Positions 9,378 to 17,351 of a DNA stretch of 64,000 bases are shown in pieces. Origin of the DNA: Salinibaculum litoreum (lineage in GTDB: Archaea > Halobacteriota > Halobacteria > Halobacteriales > Haloarculaceae); the NCBI GenBank assembly GCA_009789175.1, contig CP046866.1, positions 1,364,001 to 1,428,000 of the forward strand, in the 5' to 3' direction. Each line of letters begins with the position of its first letter. The first letter of the stretch is position 1. The position numbers were made by a program, and so were the translations under genes. The notes beneath the pieces were generated by a model. It was not told where the DNA came from and did not search any database. It saw only the letters and a program-made list of their open reading frames with translations.

Positions 9378-9846
9378 CGAGACGAGGATGCCAGCGCGGC
9401 GAGGGCCCCCCAGAGACCTCGCCCGCTGATGGCCCGGCGTCGGCAAGACCCGGCAGGCACGGTGCTGTGTCAGAGGCACGAGTCGAGCCATGCCGACAGT
9501 CGTCCGGACCCATCAGATACTTCGAAATAACGTCGTAAATACCGAACGACTGTGAATTTTCACGTCCCGTGAGCGTGCCACACCTGACAATGAAAACAAT
9601 TGTTAGCCACACAGAGATTTCAACACCTCCCGTATGTATTGGAAGGTATATACATACCCGCGCTGTGAGAACTTTTTCACGTGTCGGTTGAAATTTACAT
9701 CTTTCTTTCAGTTGTAAGAAGGGGCGCTCTACACCACGTAACGAGTAGGTTGTATGTCCAGGAGGTGGTGGTCACACTCTCCGTCGTTACTTCAATAGTC
9801 AATGTAAGCAATCTGGGCAGAAAGAAAATACGTAAGTGCAATAGCC
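9378..9846. other. 469-bp intergenic region rich in inverted repeats
   Basis: No credible coding frame. The first ~130 bp are GC-rich; the rest is AT-rich and dense in symmetrical elements: a perfect palindrome AACAATTGTT near 9596-9605, a pair of 7-bp arms GTATGTA (9632-9638) and TACATAC (9651-9657), GATTTCAAC (9616) facing GTTGAAATT (9687), and GTGAATTTTCAC (9552-9563), whose reverse complement recurs at the start of the next gene. This is the most operator-like spacer in the window and precedes a FilR1-type regulator. Confidence 0.6.
9552..9563. promoter_or_regulatory. Operator-like site A (GTGAATTTTCAC)
   Basis: An imperfect palindrome whose first 11 bases reappear as the exact reverse complement (TGAAAATTCAC) at 9848-9858, beside the start of the regulator gene. 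Two copies of one site about 300 bp apart suggest a binding site for the encoded regulator, possibly with looping. This is inferred from sequence only. Confidence 0.35.
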
Positions 9847-10647
9847 ATGAAAATTCACGTGATTAAGATGTCGGCGCAGGAGATAGACGAGATAGTTACG
9901 AGGCGACGGGAGTTCCTTGGGGCGCTCGACGAGGCCCCAGCGACCAAGCCGGAACTCGTCAACCGACTGGCTACTTCCAGGTCGACCGTCGACCGGGCTA
10001 TTGACGAATTGGAACGCCTGCGCCTCGTACACCGACCAGACAACGAATACGCCCTGACTCTCGCCGGGAAGCAAGCCTACGAGCGCCACCGCTCGTATCT
10101 CAGCCATCTCGAACATCTCTCGGCCGCCGACGACATCCTGGCCTCGCTTCCACCGGATGTCCCCTTCACGCTGGAGTTGCTCGACGGGGCAATCGTCGAG
10201 CAGGCGGAACCGCACAATCCGCTCCAACCACTGGATGCCGCAACTGAAGTACTCTCGGAGGCGACGCAACTCAGGCAGGTCAGTCCCGCCATCTTCCCCG
10301 TCTGCATGGAAGTCCTGAACGAGAGAGCCGATGGTGATGGTCTCGATGTAGCCGTCGTCGCCACGCCAGATGTCATCGACGCGATGCACGAAGAGTACAG
10401 GGACGACCTCACGTGGGTTGGCTCGGACGGTAACCAACTGTACCGCACCGATACGTCACCGCCCTACGGGCTCTGGGTGGCAGAGACTCCCGAGAGTACC
10501 TACACCGGTCTCCTCTGTCACTCCGATACGGGGGTCCGCGGACTGATTATCAACGACGACGAGGATGTCGCCGAATGGGCCCTCGACGAGTACAGCCGAT
10601 ACGAGCAACGGGCCGACCCCGTCGACGGTCTCGCCGACCGAGCGTAA
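9847..10647 (+). CDS. Winged-helix transcriptional regulator, FilR1-type
   Basis: A 266-residue DNA-binding protein. Residues ~15-90 form a winged helix-turn-helix (LVNRLATSRSTVDRAIDELE as recognition region, then a wing ending NEYALTLAGK). The remaining ~170 residues match the layout of the FilR1 middle/C-terminal domain of archaeal regulators, presumed to sense a ligand or partner. Two starts are possible: ATG 9847, and ATG 9868 giving MSAQEIDEI. The later one leaves the operator-like repeat TGAAAATTCAC just upstream of the gene, where a self-repressor would bind, and I slightly favour it. The target genes are unknown. Confidence 0.88.
   Translation: MKIHVIKMSAQEIDEIVTRRREFLGALDEAPATKPELVNRLATSRSTVDRAIDELERLRLVHRPDNEYALTLAGKQAYERHRSYLSHLEHLSAADDILASLPPDVPFTLELLDGAIVEQAEPHNPLQPLDAATEVLSEATQLRQVSPAIFPVCMEVLNERADGDGLDVAVVATPDVIDAMHEEYRDDLTWVGSDGNQLYRTDTSPPYGLWVAETPESTYTGLLCHSDTGVRGLIINDDEDVAEWALDEYSRYEQRADPVDGLADRA
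9848..9858. promoter_or_regulatory. Operator-like site B (TGAAAATTCAC)
   Basis: Exact reverse complement of the first 11 bases of the site at 9552-9562. It overlaps the first possible start codon of the FilR1-type regulator and lies about 10 bp before the second, which is a natural position for autorepression. Confidence 0.35.
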
Positions 10648-10679
10648 CCGCTTTTGACGTTCCCCGTGTCGGTGACCGT

Positions 10680-11270
10680 ATGACCCGGGTCTGTCTGGTG
10701 GGCGACGACGACGTAAACCTCAAATACGAGTTGCTCTCCCGGGAAACAGCCCGGAACGCACTGGTCACCTACGACCTTCGGGAACCGTTCGCGAACACGG
10801 TGGGCATCGAGACGGTCAGCCTCGGTTCCGCGGTGGCCCTGCTGAACGACCTCGACTGGTATCTCATCCGCTTCGTCGAGGACGTACTCGTTCTGGAACC
10901 CTCTATCAGCGAGACGGAGTGGCTCTCGCGAGACCTCGCGACCGCCATCCGGGATGACCGCATCGATGTCGACGACACCGGCCGGTTCCTCAAGGTCTAC
11001 GGCGTAGTGGACGGGGAGACGACAGATGACACTGAGACAACAGCGGACACGGACGAACGAACCCAAGCCGACGATGCTGCGGATGCGACCGACGACCGCG
11101 ACGACACAGGCGAGAAGGGGAAGACAGCCGACCCGTCCCAGGAGCGACCGCCCGAACTGGTCGACCCGATGCTCGTCGCCCGGACCGGCGAGACGATTCC
11201 CGAGTACGACCTGCGCGCTGTCGACGAGACACTGCTCGTCCGGCTTACCGAAGCCGAATTCGACGCCTAG
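10680..11270 (+). CDS. Conserved haloarchaeal protein (DUF5804-like)
   Basis: A 196-residue acidic cytoplasmic protein of unknown function. The N-terminal ~110 residues (MTRVCLVGDDDVNL, then LGSAVALLNDLDWYLIRF) look like a compact alpha/beta domain; I recall this as the haloarchaeal DUF5804 family. Residues ~115-158 are a low-complexity Asp/Thr/Glu-rich insert, after which the fold resumes with DPMLVARTGETIPEYDL. Start at ATG 10680, 32 bp after the regulator stop on the same strand. Its stop codon TAG overlaps the stop of the converging small lipoprotein gene. Confidence 0.8.
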   Translation: MTRVCLVGDDDVNLKYELLSRETARNALVTYDLREPFANTVGIETVSLGSAVALLNDLDWYLIRFVEDVLVLEPSISETEWLSRDLATAIRDDRIDVDDTGRFLKVYGVVDGETTDDTETTADTDERTQADDAADATDDRDDTGEKGKTADPSQERPPELVDPMLVARTGETIPEYDLRAVDETLLVRLTEAEFDA

Positions 11271-11401
11271 TAACTCACGTCGGTGCTGCCGTTGTCGCTC
11301 TCGTTGTCGTCATCCTCGTCGTCGGAGCACCCCGCCAGTCCTGCCACGAGCAGAGTGCTCGTTCCGACGAGAACCCGTCGACGTGTCGCTGCAGTGGTCA
11401 T
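11267..11401 (-). CDS. 44-residue lipoprotein, probable Tat substrate
   Basis: A short secreted protein. It begins MTTAATRRRVLVGTSTLL with three consecutive arginines before a hydrophobic segment, followed by a lipobox LAGC with Cys25, and then a short, very acidic tail (DDEDDDNESDN). Such RRR-plus-lipobox starts are typical of haloarchaeal Tat lipoproteins anchored on the outer face of the membrane. Only 19 residues follow the anchor cysteine, so it may be a remnant of a longer lipoprotein or a genuine tiny one. Its stop CTAG is shared with the converging upstream gene. Confidence 0.6.
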   Translation of the reverse strand: MTTAATRRRVLVGTSTLLVAGLAGCSDDEDDDNESDNGSTDVSY

Positions 11402-11485
11402 GAAACGCTCAGGGCCTGGATTCCCAAAGGCCTGACGCCGGCATTCCGGCGGAAGCTACTTACCGGGGTTCTAGAAAGAGTATAT

Positions 11486-12175
11486 ATGCGCAGACGCGCC
11501 CTCCTCGCCAGTGCTGGCGCACTCCTCGGTGGCTGTCTCGACAACGGGTCGCCACCCGGTGAGCCCGTGTCGTCGTCGGCCACTATCGAGGACTCCGGCG
11601 AGCCCGTCTCCTGTTCGGGTGCCGTGGTCACCACCGACGACCCCGGACCGGCCCCCGCGAACCTGAGATACGAACTGACGGAGCGCCGGTTTCCGACGAA
11701 ATCGGACAGGGAACTCGCATTCGATGCAGGCATCGCGGACCCATACGTCGCGCCCGACGACCCGGGGTCGATTCTGTTCGGTATCAGAAACGAGAGCCCG
11801 GAGCGACTGACTGTCCTCGCGGGAAGCGTCCCCCCGTTCGGGATGCTATATGCAGAAGCGACCGACAGGAACAGCGACGTACTGCTCTGGCGGCCGTACA
11901 CCACTGAGGGCTGTTACCGTCGGGATGGGGGCGAGTGGGAAGTCTGCGCTGTCGGGAGGGAAATCCAGCTTGAATCCTGTGACGGGGTCCGCAAGGAGTA
12001 TCAGGTACTGTCGAATGCGGCCGAGGAGGTTCCTGCGGAGACCATCCTTCCCGGACCGGGTGACTATCGGATAACGGGAGAACTCCAGTACAGAATCGAG
12101 AGCGGGGACGAGGACGGACTGGAGACACTCCCGTACGCAGTGACAGTCACGGTCGAAGAGGGGACGACCGGCTGA
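11486..12175 (+). CDS. Tat-type lipoprotein of unknown function
   Basis: A 229-residue exported protein. It begins MRRRALLASAGALLGGC, an RRR motif with a short hydrophobic stretch and a lipobox cysteine at residue 17, so it should be exported folded and anchored by lipid. The mature part is a probable beta-sandwich with six further cysteines or so (SCSGAVV, GCYRRDGGEWEVC, LESCDG), which could form disulfides outside the cell, and an Ig-like pattern (SILFGIRNESPERLTVLAG). It diverges from the 44-residue lipoprotein and converges with cysK. No named family recognised. Confidence 0.8.
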   Translation: MRRRALLASAGALLGGCLDNGSPPGEPVSSSATIEDSGEPVSCSGAVVTTDDPGPAPANLRYELTERRFPTKSDRELAFDAGIADPYVAPDDPGSILFGIRNESPERLTVLAGSVPPFGMLYAEATDRNSDVLLWRPYTTEGCYRRDGGEWEVCAVGREIQLESCDGVRKEYQVLSNAAEEVPAETILPGPGDYRITGELQYRIESGDEDGLETLPYAVTVTVEEGTTG

Positions 12176-12207
12176 CATTGTCGCTGTCCGGGTACGATAC
12201 CGACTCC

Positions 12208-13122
12208 TCACTCGCTCTCTGCGTCGAACATACCGGTCGACATGTACCGCTCACCGGAGTCCCAGAACACCGTCACGACCAGCGGGTCGTCGTCGGCAGT
12301 AGCGAGTCGTTCTGCCACCCGTTTCGCGGCGACAAGCGTCCCTCCCGAGGACTGCCCGACGAAGATACCTTCCTCCCGTGCGAGACGACGACACTCCGCC
12401 TCAGCGGCGTCGATGGAAACCGTTTCCACGTCATCGAGCAGGTCGGTATCGAGGTTCTCACTAACAAAGCCCGGTCCCATCCCCTGGAAGTCGTCGTCAC
12501 CCGGTTCACCGCCGGAAAGGACGGCGTTGTCTTCCGGTTCGACCGCGATGACTTCCAGCTCGGGGAACGTCTCGCGCAGGCGACGGCCGATACCGGTGAT
12601 GGTCCCGCCGGTGCCGACGCCGGCGACCAGCGCGTCGACGGTTCGGTCGCCGACCTGGTCGAGTATCTCCGGGCCAGTGGTCTCGTAGTGGGCCTGTGGG
12701 TTGGCACCGTTTTCGAACTGGCGCACCTGGACAAAGCCCTGCTGGGCATCGAGTTCGTCGGCCCGCTCGCGGCAGTCGGAGATAGTCCCCTCGACCAGTT
12801 CCAGTTCCGCACCGTAGGCCCGCATAATCTGTCGCCGCTCGGGGGACTTCGAGGCGGGCATTATCAACCGTACGTCATAGCCTTTCGCTGCGCCGACCAT
12901 CGCCAGACCGATGCCAGTGTTCCCGCTTGTCGGTTCGACGATGGTGTCGCCGGGCGTGAGGTCGCCGTCCCTTTCGGCGGCTTCGACCATCCACAGCGCC
13001 GGCCGGTCTTTTGCAGAGCCACCAGGGTTGAACGACTCGACTTTCGCGGCAATCGTTGACCCCGCTGGTGAATCGACCGTGACCAGTGGCGACCCCATGG
13101 TGTCGAGGATATTGTCGTCCAT
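12208..13122 (-). CDS. cysK: Cysteine synthase, PLP-dependent
   Basis: Makes cysteine from O-acetylserine (or a related activated serine) and sulfide. The 304-residue protein is a fold-type II PLP enzyme: the Schiff-base lysine lies in NPGGSAKDRPA near residue 38, the substrate loop is TSGNTG near residue 66, and the phosphate-binding loop is GVGTGGTITG near residue 170. The final serine-containing segment GQSSGG is also present. Single-domain length argues against cystathionine beta-synthase with CBS repeats. The cognate acetyltransferase is not next to it. Confidence 0.93.
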   Translation of the reverse strand: MDDNILDTMGSPLVTVDSPAGSTIAAKVESFNPGGSAKDRPALWMVEAAERDGDLTPGDTIVEPTSGNTGIGLAMVGAAKGYDVRLIMPASKSPERRQIMRAYGAELELVEGTISDCRERADELDAQQGFVQVRQFENGANPQAHYETTGPEILDQVGDRTVDALVAGVGTGGTITGIGRRLRETFPELEVIAVEPEDNAVLSGGEPGDDDFQGMGPGFVSENLDTDLLDDVETVSIDAAEAECRRLAREEGIFVGQSSGGTLVAAKRVAERLATADDDPLVVTVFWDSGERYMSTGMFDAESE

Positions 13123-13241
13123 TGCCCGGCCTTACGCCACCCCGTCTTAAACAGTGCCTGCCTCCGGCAGTGCGTGCCGTCGTTACTGAGACTGGAGAAA
13201 CCGCCGCATTATTCTACTGGTCCATTCCTACGCATGGTCAA

Positions 13242-14063
13242 ATGGTCTTCCGCTGGCGGTGCCGGCACTGCTCACACACCCTCTGGGCCGCGAGCCGAGA
13301 GGTGACGAGCGCGGCAATCGAGTCACACATGTACGACCACCATCGGTCACAGCTCTCGAAGCTGGAGATGCAGATACGGTGGGAGTGTCCGTACTGTGAT
13401 GCCGCCGGCCAAGGCACCACGGCGGAACGAACCGTCAGGTCGTTCAAACAACACCTGCGAGACCACGTCGAGCCGCTTGTCGAATCCGGCATTCACGTTG
13501 CGGACAGCATCGACGGCAGTGGCACCGTTCTCGTCCTCGCGCCGTCGGGGTCTGACGGCGCGGATAGAGCCAGAATTCATCTGCACTCTGCGTCTGACAT
13601 CGTTATTTTCGTGACGAGGTCCCCGGAACTGCGCCTGCGCCTGCTCTCAGAGCGCTTCCAGTCCTGGCCGGCGTGGACAGTCGTCATTACCACGGGTTCT
13701 GAGCCACTGGCGGGGCTAGACGGCATCGACCAGACTCAGGTTCCGCTTGAAATCGTCCAGTTGGACAGCGGACTCGGTCTGCAACAACTGGGGCAGACGG
13801 TTGCAACCGTCGTCGGAGACCAGGAAAACAGCGCCGGCAAGCTGTCCGTGGAGTTCGACATCCTCCCCGAACTTATCGAAAAGTTCGACCTCCAGACGGT
13901 GTTCAAATTCCTCCACGTCCTCAGTGGGCGACTGTCCGAGGCGGATGCGCTCGCGCAGTTTTATACGGACCCGAGCGGACAGTCGGAATCGACGATAAAC
14001 GTGTTACAGAGCCTTTTCGATTTGACGATAGACGCATCCGGCGACACGTTCACATCCGTCTGA
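13242..14063 (+). CDS. Zinc-finger / degenerate RecA-like (DUF7504-like) protein
   Basis: A 273-residue protein in two parts. Residues 1-80 hold two zinc-binding patterns: CRHC followed by H-x3-HH, and CPYC followed by two histidines, resembling a pair of C2H2-like fingers. Residues 85-273 resemble the RecA-like output proteins of haloarchaea (VEFDILPELIEKFDLQTVFKFLHVLSG and then YTDPSG) but carry no P-loop. The first ATG that makes sense is 13242 (MVFRWRCRHC); the frame upstream overlaps cysK on the other strand. A role as a DNA- or protein-binding signalling factor is inferred. Confidence 0.75.
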   Translation: MVFRWRCRHCSHTLWAASREVTSAAIESHMYDHHRSQLSKLEMQIRWECPYCDAAGQGTTAERTVRSFKQHLRDHVEPLVESGIHVADSIDGSGTVLVLAPSGSDGADRARIHLHSASDIVIFVTRSPELRLRLLSERFQSWPAWTVVITTGSEPLAGLDGIDQTQVPLEIVQLDSGLGLQQLGQTVATVVGDQENSAGKLSVEFDILPELIEKFDLQTVFKFLHVLSGRLSEADALAQFYTDPSGQSESTINVLQSLFDLTIDASGDTFTSV

Positions 14064-14161
14064 ACGAGCGCGAGGCCGTGAGTCTTCGAGTCCGACTGGC
14101 GACGGGTCGCTCAGGTAGGCACAGAGTTACACTGAAACCGGAGGCCCTCGAAGAGGAAAGC

Positions 14162-14548
14162 ATGTCACTCGAAACGATGGAGCCGAACCCGGTGTGGGTG
14201 GAGGACGCATACGCCGAAACGGTCGACGTACTGGAGGCCTACGGCGCCGACCTCACCGTCCGGGTGTTCGGCGGTGACTGGTGCAAAGACTGTCGCTCAC
14301 AGCTCCCGGATTTCGGTGCTGCCCTCGCAGCCGCCGAGGTTCCCACCGATAACGTCGTCCACTACGAACTCGACGAGGACAAGCAGGGGCCGGGCGTCGA
14401 TGAGTACGATGTCGAGTACATCCCCACTGTCGTCGTCGAACACGACGGGGAGGAAATCGCCCGCTTCGTCGAGGAGGAAGCCGTCCCAATCGCGGTCTAT
14501 CTCGCCGAAGAAATCGAGGCCGAACTCGGAACTGTTACCGACCGATAG
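14162..14548 (+). CDS. Thioredoxin-fold protein with WCKDC site
   Basis: A 128-residue thioredoxin-like protein. The active site is FGGDWCKDCRSQLP near residues 37-45, and the cis-proline loop is YIPTVVV near residue 87. A WCxxC pair with Lys-Asp between the cysteines suggests a reductase or thiol-relay role in the cytoplasm; no signal peptide is present. Start at 14162 gives MSLETMEPNPVW, while the upstream in-frame ATG at 14078 adds basic low-quality sequence. Its stop abuts, with no spacer, the stop of the converging YyaL-type gene, which itself carries a thioredoxin-like domain. Confidence 0.87.
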   Translation: MSLETMEPNPVWVEDAYAETVDVLEAYGADLTVRVFGGDWCKDCRSQLPDFGAALAAAEVPTDNVVHYELDEDKQGPGVDEYDVEYIPTVVVEHDGEEIARFVEEEAVPIAVYLAEEIEAELGTVTDR

Positions 14549-16684
14549 TCACTCGCCGAGGTTGCCCGCAGCCCACGAGAGCGCCTCCTCGACGCTGTGT
14601 CGCGGCGGCGAGCACGTGAAGGACCGACAGGCGTACACCGTCGGTTCGGCGTCACGCTGGCTTCGCTCCGCCCAGACCGGCGGTGCCTCGGAGACATCGA
14701 GTTGCTTGAGCCACTGCTTGAAACTGTTCTCGTCTGCGGGTCGCCAGGCCAGCAACCGCCTTGGCAGGTACTGCTCGGCAAGCGTCTCCCGCCAGGAAGC
14801 CGGCAGGTCCTCCGCGACGAGAGTCAACTCCAGAGAGCCGTTCGCGTACCGGTCCGCAGCGAGCGTCAGCGAGGCATGCTGGAGCGGATTCGAATCGACG
14901 TTCGAGGCGTGGGTCTCCAGAACACGCTCGGCTATCCCCTCGAAGCGGTCGTGTGGTGTGAACCCCGACAGCGAGAGCAGCAGTTCGGCGGCGACGCCGG
15001 CGCTGGATGGCGTCGACTGGTCGGTGACTTCCTGGGGCCGGGCGATGAGTGATTCCCCGTCCGTGGGCGTGAAATACAGCGTGCCGGCCTCCTCGTCCCA
15101 GAACTGGTCTTCGATTGCCCGCGCAAGGGCCAGGGCAAACGAGAGGTGGTCCACCTCGCCGGTCGCCTGGTACAGGTCGAAGGCTCCGCGGGCGAGGAAC
15201 GCGTAGTCTTCGAGATACCCGTCGACGTTCGTCTCGCCGTCCTTGTACCGTCGCTGTAGACGCTTTTGCTCCGAGTCCCAGAGCCTCTCCCGAACGAAGG
15301 AGAGTGCATCAGCCGCCACCTCGGCGTGGCCGTCATCGAGGACGATGGCGGACTCGGCGAGCATCGAAATCGTCAGGCCGTTCCAGGCGGCCAGTACCTT
15401 CTCGTCTCTGGGCGGCCGGGGTCGCTCGCTGCGGGCCTCGAAGACCTGCTCGCGGGCCTCGGCGAGGGCGTCCTCGACAGTCACCCGGTCCAGGTCGTAC
15501 TCGGTCGCGAGCGCGTCGACGCCCATCGTCTCGGTGAGGACGGTCTGTCCGTTCTCGAAGTTCCCGCCGGGCCGAACACCGTAGCGGTCACAGAACAGTT
15601 CCGCCGCCGTCTCGTCGGACACGGCGTCGTGGACCGCCTCGGGTGTCCAGACGTAGAACGCTCCTTCCTCGTGGTCGCCATCGGCAGTCGCTGCCGGGCT
15701 CCGGGCGTCGAGCGTGCTGTAAAAGCCACCCTCGGGATGCTGGAGTTCGCGCTGGAGGAACTCGACGGTCTCGCGAACGACCTCGGCGTAGCGCTGTCTG
15801 CCGGTGAGTTGATAGCCCGCGAGGAACGCACGCGGGATTTCAGCGTTGTCATAGAGCATCTTCTCGAAGTGGGGGACCGTCCAGTCACGGTCGGTGGTGT
15901 AGCGATGGAAGCCACCCCCGACGTGGTCATAGAGGCCGCCGGCAGCCATCGCGTCCAGCGTCTCCGTCACCACATCGCGGTAGGCGTCGCGGCCATCGCC
16001 GTCGACTGCGCGCATGAGGATATGCAACCGTCCGGCCTGAGGGAACTTCTGGCCCCGGCCCCAGCCGCCGTGTTCCCGGTCGGCACCACGGACCGCGGCC
16101 TCGGCGGCCTGCTCCATGGCGTCGGTACCGGGCACGTCGCCGGGCTGGTCGGGCACATCTTCCAGTTTCCCCTCGATGGCACTGGTCCACTGGTCGGCCC
16201 GGTCTTCCATGTCCTCGCGTTGCTCGGGGTCGCTCCAGGAGTCGTGAATATCTTCCAGCAACTGGACGAAGCCGGGTTGGCCGCGCTTGGCTTCCTTCGG
16301 GAAGTAGGTCCCGACGTAGAACGGACGGCCGTCAGGGGTGAGCCACGCCGAGAGGGGCCAGCCACCGCCACCGGTGACCTGCTGGCAGATGCTCATGTAG
16401 ATGCTGTCGATGTCGGGCCGTTCCTCGCGGTCGACTTTGACCGGGACGAAATGGTCGTTGAGGAGGGCTGCCACGTCGTCGTCTTCGAAGCTCTCCTCGG
16501 CCATGACGTGACACCAGTGGCAGGCGGCGTAGCCGATAGAGAGAAAGATGGGTACGTCCCGCTCGCGTGCGGCGTCCATCGCTTTCTCATCCCACGGCTG
16601 CCAGTTGACCGGATTGTCGGCGTGGGCCTGGAGGTACGGGCTTTCCTCCGTGTCCAGGCGATTGCGCTCGGTCGGGTCTGTCAT
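14549..16684 (-). CDS. YyaL/SSP411-type thioredoxin-domain protein (DUF255)
   Basis: A 711-residue cytoplasmic protein. Residues 1-165 form a thioredoxin-like domain with GYAACHWCHVM (C-x-x-C) near residue 56, preceded by the family signature NPVNWQPW. The remainder is an alpha/alpha-barrel region resembling N-acylglucosamine 2-epimerases and other six-hairpin glycosidase folds (GGWGRGQKFP, DHVGGGFHRY, WNGLTISMLAESA). Length is normal for the family; no reaction has been firmly assigned. The gene tail-to-tails with a small thioredoxin at zero distance. Confidence 0.92.
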   Translation of the reverse strand: MTDPTERNRLDTEESPYLQAHADNPVNWQPWDEKAMDAARERDVPIFLSIGYAACHWCHVMAEESFEDDDVAALLNDHFVPVKVDREERPDIDSIYMSICQQVTGGGGWPLSAWLTPDGRPFYVGTYFPKEAKRGQPGFVQLLEDIHDSWSDPEQREDMEDRADQWTSAIEGKLEDVPDQPGDVPGTDAMEQAAEAAVRGADREHGGWGRGQKFPQAGRLHILMRAVDGDGRDAYRDVVTETLDAMAAGGLYDHVGGGFHRYTTDRDWTVPHFEKMLYDNAEIPRAFLAGYQLTGRQRYAEVVRETVEFLQRELQHPEGGFYSTLDARSPAATADGDHEEGAFYVWTPEAVHDAVSDETAAELFCDRYGVRPGGNFENGQTVLTETMGVDALATEYDLDRVTVEDALAEAREQVFEARSERPRPPRDEKVLAAWNGLTISMLAESAIVLDDGHAEVAADALSFVRERLWDSEQKRLQRRYKDGETNVDGYLEDYAFLARGAFDLYQATGEVDHLSFALALARAIEDQFWDEEAGTLYFTPTDGESLIARPQEVTDQSTPSSAGVAAELLLSLSGFTPHDRFEGIAERVLETHASNVDSNPLQHASLTLAADRYANGSLELTLVAEDLPASWRETLAEQYLPRRLLAWRPADENSFKQWLKQLDVSEAPPVWAERSQRDAEPTVYACRSFTCSPPRHSVEEALSWAAGNLGE

Positions 16685-16740
16685 ACCGTCCTCTCCGGGC
16701 GGCGCGGTGAAAAGGGATGTGCAGTCCCCACAGGCGCTGG

Positions 16741-17019
16741 CTACGCGAAATGGGCGTATATCTGGAAGGCAACCACGAGCGTCACCAGTGCGTCGAAGGC
16801 AAGCAGCGAGTACAGCCGCGGCCCCAGTCCGGACTGCTGGGCCGAGGCGCTATCGGGGTTCCGCAGCCGGTAGAACCCGAAAATGACCAGCAGCGGCCCA
16901 ACGGAGTAGATAGCCAGCCAGCTCAGGTCCGACTGGGTAACGGCCAGCCCGACACCCGCCACGGAGAGCAACACGCCAGCGTACACGAAACACAGCGATT
17001 CGAGACGGGCAGTGTCCAT
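16741..17019 (-). CDS. Small three-helix membrane protein
   Basis: A 92-residue membrane protein of unknown function with three predicted transmembrane stretches (CFVYAGVLLSVAGVGLAV, LAIYSVGPLLVIFGFY and LLAFDALVTLVVAFQIYAHF). Start chosen at ATG 17019 (MDTARLESL); an alternative at 17073 would overlap the divergent neighbour's promoter. It lies 56 bp upstream of the YyaL gene on the same strand and could share its transcript, though nothing links their functions. Confidence 0.7.
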   Translation of the reverse strand: MDTARLESLCFVYAGVLLSVAGVGLAVTQSDLSWLAIYSVGPLLVIFGFYRLRNPDSASAQQSGLGPRLYSLLAFDALVTLVVAFQIYAHFA

Positions 17020-17105
17020 ACACGCTGCACTCGGTCCGGCGGTAAGAAAGGGGCCGTTGCTGAGTGAACACAACGCTGTTGGCAGTGCCGACAGAATATG
17101 ACTCC

Positions 17106-17351
17106 ATGAGCCGCTGGCTCCGGCGCTGGACGAAACTCTATCACTACCACCATCCGGTGATGGGGATAGCGGGGCTGTTCGCGACCGTCATCCTCGCCCG
17201 GCCGGGCGAACACACATTCGGGGTCGGCCCGCTCGAAGTGGACGCGTTTTACGCCTCGCTCATTGCGTTCGGGGCGCTTTTCGTTGTCGGCGTCATAGAC
17301 ACCTACGACCCCGAAGACTACGGATTGGACACGTCAGATACCGAGGACTAG
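17106..17351 (+). CDS. Small two-helix membrane protein
   Basis: An 81-residue protein: a basic start (MSRWLRRWTKLYHYHHP), a hydrophobic segment MGIAGLFATVILA, a short loop, a second hydrophobic segment ASLIAFGALFVVGVI and an acidic tail. The positive-inside rule puts both ends inside. ATG 17106 is preferred to the upstream 17064. Divergent from the three-helix protein (86-bp gap) and its stop abuts that of purB. No family recognised. Confidence 0.65.
   Translation: MSRWLRRWTKLYHYHHPVMGIAGLFATVILARPGEHTFGVGPLEVDAFYASLIAFGALFVVGVIDTYDPEDYGLDTSDTED

Noticed and set aside
12178-13059. 293-codon open frame on the plus strand
   Set aside because: Antisense to cysK, which has all PLP-enzyme motifs.
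15266-16873. 535-codon open frame on the plus strand
   Set aside because: Lies antisense to the YyaL-type gene; the long frame is a by-product of high GC third positions and has no family signature.
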